Source of the DNA: Bacteroidota bacterium
GTDB taxonomy: Bacteria > Bacteroidota > Bacteroidia > Flavobacteriales > Weeksellaceae
Assembly: GCA_023386965.1 (NCBI GenBank)
Contig: JAEWIR010000009.1
Location: forward strand, 1 to 14,533
Length of the DNA: 14,533 nucleotides
Direction of reading: 5' to 3'
Shown piece by piece: positions 5,805 to 13,846 of the stretch (its first letter is position 1; each line of letters opens with the position of its first letter). The notes beneath the pieces were generated by a model. It was given only the letters and a program-made list of their open reading frames with translations. It was not told the origin of the DNA and ran no database searches. A program made the translations under genes and the position numbers.

Positions 5805-7255
5805 TTGTTCCACCACATTTTCACATTAATATCATCGCCTCCCATAGCCGCTACTGCCGCATTATAGTTTTGGGTATTCATAATCCGGGGATTGGTAGGG
5901 TACATCATCCGTTGTGGCATCTTTCCGTTGTTCAGCAGTCCTCCGTTGTCCGGCATCACAGGATAACCGGTGCGCCGCTGTTCATACCACTGCTGATGGT
6001 CCACAAAGAAAAGCGCGATATACTTCTGGGTCATGATCTGTTCCAGGGTACCATTGTAAGCCACTTTTGGATTCGCAAAATAATTGGCAGGAACAGAAGC
6101 TCCCCACTGCTCCAGTGTGGCTTTAACACCACTTTCATAGAAAGCTTGAGCGTTGCCCGCAATAATTCCCTTCTGCGCAAATTCTGCCAGCGTAAACTGT
6201 AGTTCTGCGTAAGGATACACCAAAATCTTCATCGGAGCTTTTGCCAAATTCTGATTCATATTGGAAGGCTGATAGGTAAATACCGTTCCCGGAGCATAAC
6301 CTGCCGGCGCACCAAAATAACCTATATTAGGGCTTGGCGAGGCCAGGCTTTTAGCTTGTGTAAAGAACTGGCTCAACCTTGGGTCACCATTATCTTTAAG
6401 TATATTTACAAAAAGTTCACCTGCAGCCCTGTAAGCGGTAAAGTCCTGAGGCCTCGCAATGGGCGCAATGAACGGCGCCACGCCGGAAATATCAAGTACA
6501 GCACCATCAGCGATATTCTGGAAGATGGGATAAGTGGCAGGGTCATTCACAATTTCCTGAATCCTGGCGTACACGTTCACCTCACCATTACGTTTCTGGA
6601 TCCTGTTCAGCAGGCGCAGCGAAAGTGAATTGGCAAATTTTTTCCACTTCACCATATTTCCTGCGGAGGCTTCGCCGCGGTAAAAAAGATCAGTTTCAGC
6701 CAGTGGTTTGGTGGTGTCAAAAAGGCTGTTGGCCGTTTTCAGGTCATCAAGAAGACGTAGGTATATATCCTTTTGGCTGTCAAATTTAGGCCGGTCCAGA
6801 TTCTCTTCCAACCGCAACGCCTCAGAGAAAGGGACATCCCCGAAAGCATCTGTCAGATTAGCGTAAATAAAAGCATTCAGCACTAAAGCAATGGCCTGGT
6901 AGTTCTTCTGATCCTCGGCTACTGCAAAAGTGTGCATTTCTTTAATCTGCTTCAGCCATTTATAACTCGTATTCCAGTAGCCTGCACCGGTACCTTCGGT
7001 CAGATAGTACCGGCTTACCGTATTACCTTCGTTTGGGAAAGGTATGGCTACCTGCATAATCTGGAAGGTGAAATCATCTGCGCGGTTGTATCCGTAAGTG
7101 GCCATGTCATACTGGATGGGAGCCAACAGGCTACCCGCGGTGGGATTGATAATTTTACTGGTGTCGGTGTTTATTTCCTCAAAAGTGCGCCCGCAGGAGT
7201 TGAACACAAATACTGAGCACAGGAGCAGGCTCCCTTTTATAATGATGTGTTTCAT
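5801..7255 (-). CDS. SusD/RagB-family outer-membrane binding lipoprotein (SusD-like_2 type)
   Basis: 484 residues from the ATG at 7255. The frame is open 64 codons further upstream, but that part overlaps the susC coding end and is Arg/Trp-rich without a signal, so it is rejected. MKHIIIKGSLLLCSVFVFNS precedes Cys21, which should be lipidated (FNSC lipobox; the -3 residue is Phe rather than Leu). The mature start FEEINTDTSKIINPTAGSLL and the GAGYWNTSYKWLKQIKEM region are typical of the SusD-like_2 branch. Helical repeats and a conserved C-terminal RRTGYPVMP segment follow. SusD proteins form the lid over the SusC channel and select the ligand. It lies 43 bases after susC and is coupled by ATGA to the GDPD gene. 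The cargo cannot be read from the sequence. Confidence 0.9.
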   Translation of the reverse strand: MKHIIIKGSLLLCSVFVFNSCGRTFEEINTDTSKIINPTAGSLLAPIQYDMATYGYNRADDFTFQIMQVAIPFPNEGNTVSRYYLTEGTGAGYWNTSYKWLKQIKEMHTFAVAEDQKNYQAIALVLNAFIYANLTDAFGDVPFSEALRLEENLDRPKFDSQKDIYLRLLDDLKTANSLFDTTKPLAETDLFYRGEASAGNMVKWKKFANSLSLRLLNRIQKRNGEVNVYARIQEIVNDPATYPIFQNIADGAVLDISGVAPFIAPIARPQDFTAYRAAGELFVNILKDNGDPRLSQFFTQAKSLASPSPNIGYFGAPAGYAPGTVFTYQPSNMNQNLAKAPMKILVYPYAELQFTLAEFAQKGIIAGNAQAFYESGVKATLEQWGASVPANYFANPKVAYNGTLEQIMTQKYIALFFVDHQQWYEQRRTGYPVMPDNGGLLNNGKMPQRMMYPTNPRIMNTQNYNAAVAAMGGDDINVKMWWNK

Positions 7256-7298
7256 AGTAATCTGTTTGTTAGGTTGATGAAAAAAGTACTGCTTTAGG

Positions 7299-10268
7299 TT
7301 AGAATTTGACATTAAGCTGAAAACCGACTGTCCTGGCCGACGGCAACTGCCCAATCTCCACTCCCGGCGTAATGGTACTGTTGTCCAGTGTAGCCACTTC
7401 CGGATCAAACATTGGGAATTCCGTCCACATCCAAAGGTTTTTACCAAAGATGGCCAGCGTTAGGTCATTCAGTTTAAGCGGAGCGATCATGGTTTTTGGA
7501 AAAGAATAGGCAATCCTGGCGTCCCTAAGTTTTATAAATGAAGTATCGAAGGTATTGGTCTCCACATTCGCACGGCGGTAATAGTCGCCGTAATAGGCGC
7601 TCAGGCTCACCGCCTTTGTATTGGGGCTGAAAGTACCGTCCGCATTCTGCACCACTCCCGCTCCTACAATGGTTCCGTCCGGATTGTCGCGGCCCATGAG
7701 GGTATGTCCCAACTTGCCCTGTTCCGACATCTTATGGTGTGTTTGGGAATAAGCCATACCACCGTACTGACCGTCAATTGAAAAACTAAGGGTTACATTT
7801 TTGTACTGGAATTCATTTTGAAAACCTGCACGCCATTTTGCAAAGGCATTGCCCACCTTTTCTACATTTGCCGGCCTGGCAGGTAATCCGTTTTCACCAT
7901 AAACTACCTGTCCATCAGGCGCCCGCAGCAGTTTAAAACCATAAAGATCTCCAAGCGAACCACCTACCACTGCGTTAAAATAGACCACACCCGCTACTGT
8001 TGCCATTGTGTACGGCTCAGAACCAACAGCCTCCGGCAGACTCATGATCTCATTACGGTTCAGGGACCAGTTACCGCCCAGTTTCCAGCGGAAATCTTTG
8101 GTTTTTACAGGAGTGTAATCAAGTGACATTTCCACACCGCGGTTTCGGATTTCGCCCGCATTAATCCAGCGGTGTGCGTAACCGGACTCATACATCATGG
8201 GTATTCTGATAATCTGATTAGCTGTATTGTTCTGGTAAAGGGTAAAACTGTAATTCAGCCTGTTTCTCAGCAGCCCCAAGTCCATTCCCGCCTCTATATT
8301 GGTATTGATTTCAGGTCTAAGATTGGGATTCGGGAATGTGGACGGAGTTACAACCCCACCCGGAATATCATCCATGTCATAGTATTTCTCCAGCTGATAA
8401 GGCGACCCGTCTATTCCTACCTTGGCCCAGGAAGCCCGCAGTTTCCAGTAACTTAAGGCCGGGGACCGCAGGTTCAGCAAATCCGACAGTATAAAACTTG
8501 TACTTACAGAGGGATAAAAGAAAGAACGGTTTTCGGCGGGCAGCGTGCTGCTCCAGTCATTTCTACCGGTAATGTCCAGGAAGATTTTGTTGTCCCAATC
8601 CAGGGTAACAAGGGCATACGCGCTGTTCACCTGTTCATCATAAGGCTTAGGCACTTTTGTGATCAGCGATATTGCGTTGGTAAGTGTGTACTGGCCTGGA
8701 ACCTTAAGACCTTCAGCGCGGTAATCATTCATAATATACTCGTTATAGCGCATACTGGCACCCGCCGAAGCAGATACATTGAACTGCCCGAATGTATTCT
8801 TATAGTTAAAGAGTACGTCACTGTTATATTCCTGATTGGTAATATGCTGCTCTCTGTAAAACCCCTTCAGGTAATTGGCCGAGCTCCAGGGACGCTGCGT
8901 GGCCCGCTCTTCATTAAGTACCTCTACACCGGAGCGGAGCATGATGCTGAAGTTAGGATGGATATTATAGTCAACCGTCATATTTCCGCTAATGTTGCGC
9001 TTGTCCACTCCGTTGAGCATTTTATAGGCAATCAGGTAAGGATTGTCAATAAACGAGCTGAAGGGATGAATCTGGTCTAACTCCTCCTGACCGCTTTTCC
9101 AGATGGGCTGATACCAGGACAGATCTACGTTGGGATTCTGGAAAATCATAAAATAGGAAATGGACTGATTGTTATAACCAGTTGCCGGCAGATTATCACT
9201 CTTGGTCCTGTTATAAGCTAGTTTTGTTGATATTTTAAGCTTGTCGCTTAGCTTGTGCGAAAGTGATCCGGCAAAATTGAAGCGGTTAAAGCCTGTATTT
9301 GGCATCATCCATTCGTTGTCCAGATAAGTGAGAGAGGTACGGAAACTGGTTCTGTCATTGGAATGTTCTACAGCAATACTGTTGGAATAAGTGGAGCCCA
9401 CTTCCCAGAAACCTCTTATATTGTCGCGGTAGGGACGCCAAAGCTGCCTCTCTACGCTTTGTCCCTGAACGGTAGGATCGTATTGGAAATAATACTGACC
9501 CGCAAACCTAGGTCCAAACGCACTGCTGGTACCGCCTGTGCTTACGCCGTCCGGTGATGCTCCGTAGGAGTAATAGAAATTTCCGTTTTTATCCTTTGCC
9601 AGTGTTCCCTGACCGTACTCATATTGATAATCGGGCCACTTTAAAACCGAATCAAAGCTGGAATAAGAATTAAAGCTTACCTGCAGTTTGCCATTCCGGC
9701 TTTTCCCTGATTTGGTAGTAATCATCAGCGCGCCGTTTGCAGCGCGCGACCCATACAGTGCCGCCGCAGATGCTCCTTTCAGTACGGTTACACTTTCAAT
9801 ATCATCTGGATTAATGCTGTTCAGGCCATTTCCCAAATCAATGGGCAGGTCGCCGCCCGAACCGGCCCCGTAGGCGGGTGTGCCTGTGCCGGAATTTACA
9901 CGCGGGCCGTCGCTCAGCGGAATTCCGTCTACAACAATCAGTGCATAATTATTGTCCATAAACATGGATTTTTCGCCCCGAAGTGTGATCCGTGCCGATC
10001 CCAAAGGTCCGGCACCGGCAGTCTGCACTTTCAAACCAGCCACCTTGCCTTCCATAGACTGTACCCAGTTATTGTTCTGGGTTTCCTCAAAGGTTTCCGA
10101 CCCAACAGTTTCAGCCACATAACCCAGGGACTTGTCCTGGCGTTTGATGCCCAGAGCGGTTACCACAACTTCTTCAATCTTTTGCTCTTTCAGGGAATCC
10201 TGCCGGGATTGGGCTGCCATTTCTACAGTCACAATACCGCTAAGTACGAGTATCAGGATTTTCTGCAT
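7299..10268 (-). CDS. SusC/RagA-family TonB-dependent outer-membrane transporter
   Basis: 989 residues from the ATG at 10268. An in-frame GTG at 10280 would add MKRN and cannot be excluded. A signal peptide (1-19, ending VEMAAQ) is followed almost at once by the TonB box region EEVVVTALG (32-40). The plug domain shows SARITLRGE (91-99), ALIVVDGIPLSDG (109-121), INPDDIESVTVLKGASAAAL and GALMITTKSGK. The rest is a 22-strand-type barrel ending in the aromatic-rich TVGFQLNVKF. Most SusC proteins carry an N-terminal carboxypeptidase-D-regulatory-like domain of about 80 residues before the TonB box; it is absent here. With the SusD-like partner it should import a ligand across the outer membrane using TonB energy. 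First gene of a four-gene operon. Confidence 0.93.
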   Translation of the reverse strand: MQKILILVLSGIVTVEMAAQSRQDSLKEQKIEEVVVTALGIKRQDKSLGYVAETVGSETFEETQNNNWVQSMEGKVAGLKVQTAGAGPLGSARITLRGEKSMFMDNNYALIVVDGIPLSDGPRVNSGTGTPAYGAGSGGDLPIDLGNGLNSINPDDIESVTVLKGASAAALYGSRAANGALMITTKSGKSRNGKLQVSFNSYSSFDSVLKWPDYQYEYGQGTLAKDKNGNFYYSYGASPDGVSTGGTSSAFGPRFAGQYYFQYDPTVQGQSVERQLWRPYRDNIRGFWEVGSTYSNSIAVEHSNDRTSFRTSLTYLDNEWMMPNTGFNRFNFAGSLSHKLSDKLKISTKLAYNRTKSDNLPATGYNNQSISYFMIFQNPNVDLSWYQPIWKSGQEELDQIHPFSSFIDNPYLIAYKMLNGVDKRNISGNMTVDYNIHPNFSIMLRSGVEVLNEERATQRPWSSANYLKGFYREQHITNQEYNSDVLFNYKNTFGQFNVSASAGASMRYNEYIMNDYRAEGLKVPGQYTLTNAISLITKVPKPYDEQVNSAYALVTLDWDNKIFLDITGRNDWSSTLPAENRSFFYPSVSTSFILSDLLNLRSPALSYWKLRASWAKVGIDGSPYQLEKYYDMDDIPGGVVTPSTFPNPNLRPEINTNIEAGMDLGLLRNRLNYSFTLYQNNTANQIIRIPMMYESGYAHRWINAGEIRNRGVEMSLDYTPVKTKDFRWKLGGNWSLNRNEIMSLPEAVGSEPYTMATVAGVVYFNAVVGGSLGDLYGFKLLRAPDGQVVYGENGLPARPANVEKVGNAFAKWRAGFQNEFQYKNVTLSFSIDGQYGGMAYSQTHHKMSEQGKLGHTLMGRDNPDGTIVGAGVVQNADGTFSPNTKAVSLSAYYGDYYRRANVETNTFDTSFIKLRDARIAYSFPKTMIAPLKLNDLTLAIFGKNLWMWTEFPMFDPEVATLDNSTITPGVEIGQLPSARTVGFQLNVKF

Positions 10269-10297
10269 GTTTCTTTTCACGATCTATTTATTTGCTG

Positions 10298-10305
10298 CAA
10301 AATTA
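10298..10305 (-). promoter_or_regulatory. -7 promoter box of the susC operon
   Basis: Minus-strand TAATTTTG fits TAnnTTTG exactly and sits 29 bases before the preferred start codon. No TTTG is visible at the -33 position, where the CCAGGG palindrome (10320-10337) lies instead, so this promoter may depend on an activator or be controlled by binding at the palindrome. Confidence 0.55.
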
Positions 10306-10319
10306 TCCTGCAGATCATG

Positions 10320-10337
10320 CCAGGGCTTTAACCCTGG
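10320..10337. promoter_or_regulatory. Inverted repeat CCAGGG-N6-CCCTGG over the susC -33 region
   Basis: Perfect 6-bp inverted half-sites with a 6-base spacer, starting 15 bases upstream of the -7 box. The same half-site pair returns at 10408-10439 with a longer spacer. Its position fits an operator; no known regulator is recognised. Confidence 0.45.
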
Positions 10338-10370
10338 TTTAAGGCTTTATGAAGAAATCGTCACTTATGG

Positions 10371-10387
10371 GTTAAAACAGTTTTAAC
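10371..10387. promoter_or_regulatory. 17-bp palindrome GTTAAAACaGTTTTAAC
   Basis: Perfect dyad of two 8-base arms around one central base, between the two CCAGGG repeats. Such a short-centre dyad suits a dimeric DNA-binding protein better than an RNA hairpin. Confidence 0.4.
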
Positions 10388-10407
10388 AGATATCGTAAAA
10401 CGTTGCC

Positions 10408-10439
10408 TACCAGGGTCAGGACTGTGTTACGCCCTGGTA
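10408..10439. promoter_or_regulatory. Inverted repeat TACCAGGG-N16-CCCTGGTA
   Basis: Perfect 8-bp arms that share CCAGGG/CCCTGG with the repeat at 10320-10337. It could be a second operator or, if transcribed, a hairpin. Confidence 0.4.
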
Positions 10440-10536
10440 ATATCGGGTTCATATGTGAAATCTTTGAAACAAAGCACAACTTAAAAAAGGAGAAGGTGGG
10501 AATTTTTTCGGCGAATGCGGGCAGTAAAAACGCAAA

Positions 10537-10560
10537 AATCCAGACTGTGAAATCTGGATT
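10537..10560. other. Hairpin AATCCAGA-N8-TCTGGATT in the divergent intergenic region
   Basis: Perfect 8-bp stem with an 8-base loop. On the minus strand the stem continues into a short T run (GGATTTTTG), so it may be a terminator blocking antisense transcription towards susC. On the plus strand the T run is broken. Apart from this, the dyads and the promoter boxes, I see no gene in 10281-10737. Confidence 0.4.
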
Positions 10561-10614
10561 CTCTATATAAATTTGTGTTTTTTGGATGATAAGGAGGTGG
10601 TTTAAAAAAGACCT

Positions 10615-10629
10615 TAAACAGACTGTTTA
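10615..10629. promoter_or_regulatory. 15-bp palindrome TAAACAGaCTGTTTA upstream of the regulator-like gene
   Basis: Perfect dyad with one central base, about 110 bases before the start at 10738. It shares the AAACAG core with the palindrome at 10371-10387, so both could bind the same protein. Confidence 0.35.
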
Positions 10630-10737
10630 TCCTCTCCGTATCTATACCTCAAAATTACAAATAAGGCATCTTTGATATTTTGCCCAAATTTGCCCAGATT
10701 CGTAATGAATATGTAAGAAAAAAAAGTAATTTGCGGC

Positions 10738-11907
10738 ATGATTAACAAACTGAGAAAGGAATTTGAGAAAATATACTTCAGCGACATCGCCACTACCAAA
10801 GGTCTGGAGAGCCTGGCGGTCAATATAGGGGTTTCCAAAAATTCTTTGCGCCGGTTTCTTGGTAAGCTGAAAAATGAGAGCCAACTCCGGGTCTCTACGC
10901 TTAATTTAATCGCAGTACGTTTGGGGTACAGTAATTTTCAGGACTTCTGCGAGCGCTCCGAATCAGCTGCGCCTACACTGGATTTTGAGTTGCTGGACAT
11001 TTACTACGGAACCGTAAAAGGAAGAGGTACATCATTAAACGAAACCCGTTTCCAGAAAGCGAATTACTATTTCGCAAAAAAGATTGTTTCACATCCCGGA
11101 AACCTGACAGAATTTGTTAAAAGATTTGCCACCAACGAGGAGGCGCTTGAATACGTATTTGCCTGGCACCCATCGTACGAACATATTTCCAACCGAAACT
11201 ATCAGGAAGCCTTACTTTACCTGGCTAAAATAAGTACGAAAGCTCACGTAAAGGTTTTCGCATATTCCTTTGTTTATTTCGGTAAATTCATGTCGGAAAA
11301 CCTGTCTGAAGCTGAGGCAATGGAACTTATGAATAAGATTGAGAAGCAGGTAATTAAAATGCGAAGGGAAGAATTTGAGGTATTTCCGGAAGCCAGATAC
11401 AGTACGGTTAAATCCATACACCGCCATATTTTTGGCGACCCATCAAAAAGTGATTTTTTCCCGCTGCTCCCGCATCCGGACTATACCTTTATCCACAGCA
11501 GGCCACTTATTGACCAGATTATTTACACCAGTTATGTAGGGAATATTCTCACCATTCTGAAGGATTATAACACCGCCGAAATGCTCATTGGCGAAGCTCA
11601 CACTGAGAAAGCGCTCAAGATCATTGAGGACGAAAATCCTCTCGTTAAAAGCCACCTGCATCTGTATCGCATTACACGTGCGCTCGTTATGTTTCATCTA
11701 GGTAAAGTGAAGGAAGCCATGTACATGTTTGATCAGTTGCTGGTTAATTCCACCGATGTAATGCGCTATTCTTTCGATAGTAAAATATATTTTGAACTTC
11801 AGTACTATAACCTGGGCTGTAAACTGTATCCGCAGCGTGATGATTTTTATCAAAAGTACCAGCTGTTACTGCAAAAAACAAAGTTCAGTTATTTAAGTAC
11901 TAATTAA
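10738..11907 (+). CDS. Uncharacterised protein with HTH-like N-terminus and long helical C-terminal region
   Basis: 389 residues, no signal peptide or membrane segment, so cytoplasmic. Residues about 22-43 (GLESLAVNIGVSKNSLRRFL) look like a helix-turn-helix. They are followed by STLNLIAVRLGYSNFQDFCE (53-72), as in XRE/LacI-like DNA-binding heads. From about 80 to the end the protein is alpha-helical with aromatic-rich segments suggestive of an irregular TPR-like solenoid, for example YQEALLYLAKISTKAHVKVF and HLGKVKEAMYMFDQLLVNST. It is divergent from the susC operon, so it is the obvious candidate regulator; that is inference. A TAATTTG sequence ends five bases before the ATG, suggesting a very short or absent leader. 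The stop overlaps the next gene by one base (TAATG). I do not recognise a named family. Confidence 0.75.
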   Translation: MINKLRKEFEKIYFSDIATTKGLESLAVNIGVSKNSLRRFLGKLKNESQLRVSTLNLIAVRLGYSNFQDFCERSESAAPTLDFELLDIYYGTVKGRGTSLNETRFQKANYYFAKKIVSHPGNLTEFVKRFATNEEALEYVFAWHPSYEHISNRNYQEALLYLAKISTKAHVKVFAYSFVYFGKFMSENLSEAEAMELMNKIEKQVIKMRREEFEVFPEARYSTVKSIHRHIFGDPSKSDFFPLLPHPDYTFIHSRPLIDQIIYTSYVGNILTILKDYNTAEMLIGEAHTEKALKIIEDENPLVKSHLHLYRITRALVMFHLGKVKEAMYMFDQLLVNSTDVMRYSFDSKIYFELQYYNLGCKLYPQRDDFYQKYQLLLQKTKFSYLSTN

Positions 11908-12773
11908 TGATCGCACTTTTAGTCACGATTCTGGGTCACCTGTGCTACGGTACCACTAATGTGATGTGGAAAAATCCGCGTAACGAGATGGGCACCCTTC
12001 CACTTATAATAACACGTAGTTTTTTCTCATTCCTTATTTTTCTTATAAGCTATTTTGCACTCACCAATTTAGGCCTAATTACTACACCAAAAGTTACTTT
12101 TTGGGATGTACTGAGTACCGCGGGTATATGTGCAGTTAATTATTTCGGTTTATTTTTTTATCTGAAAAGCCTGAAACATGCACCTGTTTCCAGTACCATT
12201 GGCTTTGGAAAAGTGAGCCTTATTATTGGCGTTCTGTCTGCGTACTTTCTTTATGATGAGGAGATTTCGACCCTTAAGATAATTATGTGCATCATAGTCC
12301 TTATAGGAGTTACTTTCATCGAAAGAGCAGCCCGCATCGGTTCTGCTGTAATGTCTAAAGGTTTAATGTACTCAATTCTGTGTAAGTTATTCTGGGGTAC
12401 GTCTTATCTTTTTGTACCCTTTATAGATAAGCTGGGACCTATCCTTTTTTGCGTAGTTCTGGAATTTATAGTTTGCACACTCAGTTGCCTTCTGCTGCTC
12501 GGAAGCCGCAGCAAGTTCCCTTCCCATACGATTAGCCGAAGAACAAAATTTGAGATCGGCATCCTTGTCGTGTTGGGAACCGGAGGTACGTTCTGCCTGA
12601 ATTTCGCACTGGCCAATATCAGCATTCTCCTTTTCGCGACATTGGCTCTAATAGAACCGATTCTGGGGCTCATCATCTCCAAGATTTATCACAAGGAAAG
12701 ACTGACACCTCTGCAGTACGCAGGGGTCTGGATGGGTATATTGGCAGCTTTTGTGTTGGGATTAACCAAGTAA
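11907..12773 (+). CDS. EamA/DMT-family inner-membrane permease
   Basis: 288 residues, almost wholly hydrophobic, with about ten transmembrane segments in two similar halves, as in the drug/metabolite transporter superfamily. The first half includes NYFGLFFYLKSLKHAPVSST and the DEEIS loop. The second half includes ALANISILLFATLALIEPIL and the closing YAGVWMGILAAFVLGL; the Glu-Pro motif near a late helix is typical of EamA domains. Members export or import small metabolites, and the substrate cannot be read from the sequence. The start overlaps the stop of the HTH-like gene by one base, so the two are translationally coupled. It ends eight bases before the convergent T9SS-cargo gene, and I see no terminator between them. 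Confidence 0.9.
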   Translation: MIALLVTILGHLCYGTTNVMWKNPRNEMGTLPLIITRSFFSFLIFLISYFALTNLGLITTPKVTFWDVLSTAGICAVNYFGLFFYLKSLKHAPVSSTIGFGKVSLIIGVLSAYFLYDEEISTLKIIMCIIVLIGVTFIERAARIGSAVMSKGLMYSILCKLFWGTSYLFVPFIDKLGPILFCVVLEFIVCTLSCLLLLGSRSKFPSHTISRRTKFEIGILVVLGTGGTFCLNFALANISILLFATLALIEPILGLIISKIYHKERLTPLQYAGVWMGILAAFVLGLTK

Positions 12774-12781
12774 AACCCCGG

Positions 12782-13735
12782 CTACTCCTTAATGAACCGT
12801 GTGGTCACCGTATTTCCGTCTCTGTCTATTGTCTGAAGTATGTAGGTTCCGGAGGCTAAATGAGCCACGTTTAACTTTGGTGTTTCGGCACCGTTAGTCT
12901 GCGAAAGGATTTTCTGGCCTGCAAAATTGAATACAGTAAATTCCCGAATGTCTTTTGAAGACCTTACCTGAAGTTCATCTTTCACCGGATTAGGATAAAC
13001 GGTCAATCCGGCGTCAAGCTCTACCGATTTCACACCTAGAGCGTCCACAGAATTGATTTTTACAAATGAAAAATTCCCCTGCACTACTCCCGCGGTACCT
13101 TGCCAGCAAGCAGTGTACAGTGTGCCGTAGCCAGCTGTACTGGTTCCTGTTGAATTTGTAGACCGTGAGGAATTGATATCATTTCCGGTATGCCGTATTT
13201 CGATCACGAGGTTGGTACCATTGTACAGGTAAGGTGTATTAAAATTGATGGTGTGGCTGAAGGCATTAGGATCGGCGCCTGACGTTAAGGCGCCGGCGGG
13301 AACTACCAGTACTCCGGAACGTACCTGCGTTTGCGGTCCCACCACATTCGCAGCAAAGTCAAACTGTCTGTTAGGGGGTTCAACGCCGTTGCTTAGGAAG
13401 ATTTCGTAGCTTGGGAAAGTAGCATCCGTAGCCGGCCAGTTGGAAGTTGCATTAGCGGGTAGCCTGAAGGCGATGGAGGTCAGGTATTTTCCGTTTAATG
13501 AGGCCAGCAGCGAATCGTCTATAATCAGTTGATAGGTTCGGGCAGAACTTGCATACACACCGGTAAATCCTGAACTGGCCGTAAGATCCGGAACGGTTAC
13601 TGATGTCTGCGCGGCGGCATGATGCGTTCCCAAGGCCAGTAAAAAAGCTGCAGAGAGTATAGCTGCAGACCTTCGGACCGGTATCACCTGTCTTGAATTG
13701 CTGAATTTCCTGAATCGAAGTAAATTTGTTTTCAT
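12782..13735 (-). CDS. Secreted protein with C-terminal type IX sorting domain
   Basis: 317 residues. The signal peptide is unusually long (about 43 residues): an Arg/Lys-rich stretch FRKFSNSRQVIPVRRS precedes the hydrophobic core AAILSAAFLLALG and ends at AAAQ. The middle part (about 44-240) is beta-rich, Ser/Thr/Asn-rich and of no family I recognise; it includes FRLPANATSNWP and IEIRHTGNDINSS. The last 75 residues are a type A T9SS sorting domain: LTVYPNPVKDELQV, FTVFNFAGQKIL, HLASGTYILQ, ending TTRFIKE. It should cross the inner membrane by Sec and be secreted or attached to the surface by the type IX system. Convergent with the EamA gene; upstream lies the GLPGLI-family gene in the same direction, 111 bases away. 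Confidence 0.9.
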   Translation of the reverse strand: MKTNLLRFRKFSNSRQVIPVRRSAAILSAAFLLALGTHHAAAQTSVTVPDLTASSGFTGVYASSARTYQLIIDDSLLASLNGKYLTSIAFRLPANATSNWPATDATFPSYEIFLSNGVEPPNRQFDFAANVVGPQTQVRSGVLVVPAGALTSGADPNAFSHTINFNTPYLYNGTNLVIEIRHTGNDINSSRSTNSTGTSTAGYGTLYTACWQGTAGVVQGNFSFVKINSVDALGVKSVELDAGLTVYPNPVKDELQVRSSKDIREFTVFNFAGQKILSQTNGAETPKLNVAHLASGTYILQTIDRDGNTVTTRFIKE

Positions 13736-13846
13736 AAGTATTGATTTTGATAATCATAAAGTTATGAAAAAAAATACTGCGCAGTGCATAAAAAATATTG
13801 TTCGCCGAAGTCAGAGCTATTTTGTTATTAGAGCCGCTTTAAATTT

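Noticed and set aside
5805..5816. GTG start giving MVEQ before the GDPD signal peptide
   Set aside because: The ATG at 5804 forms an ATGA overlap with the susD-like stop and starts directly at the signal peptide.
7256..7447. N-terminal extension of the SusD-like frame by 64 residues
   Set aside because: It overlaps the susC coding end, is Arg/Trp-rich, and would bury a normal lipoprotein signal that starts at 7255.
12774..12781. A bidirectional terminator between the convergent EamA and T9SS-cargo genes
   Set aside because: The gap is eight bases and no stem-loop with a T run is found there or in the adjoining coding ends.
13766..13785. ACTGCGCAGT dyad followed by a T run, as terminator of the GLPGLI gene
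   Set aside because: With a minimal loop only about three base pairs remain, so it is too weak to call.
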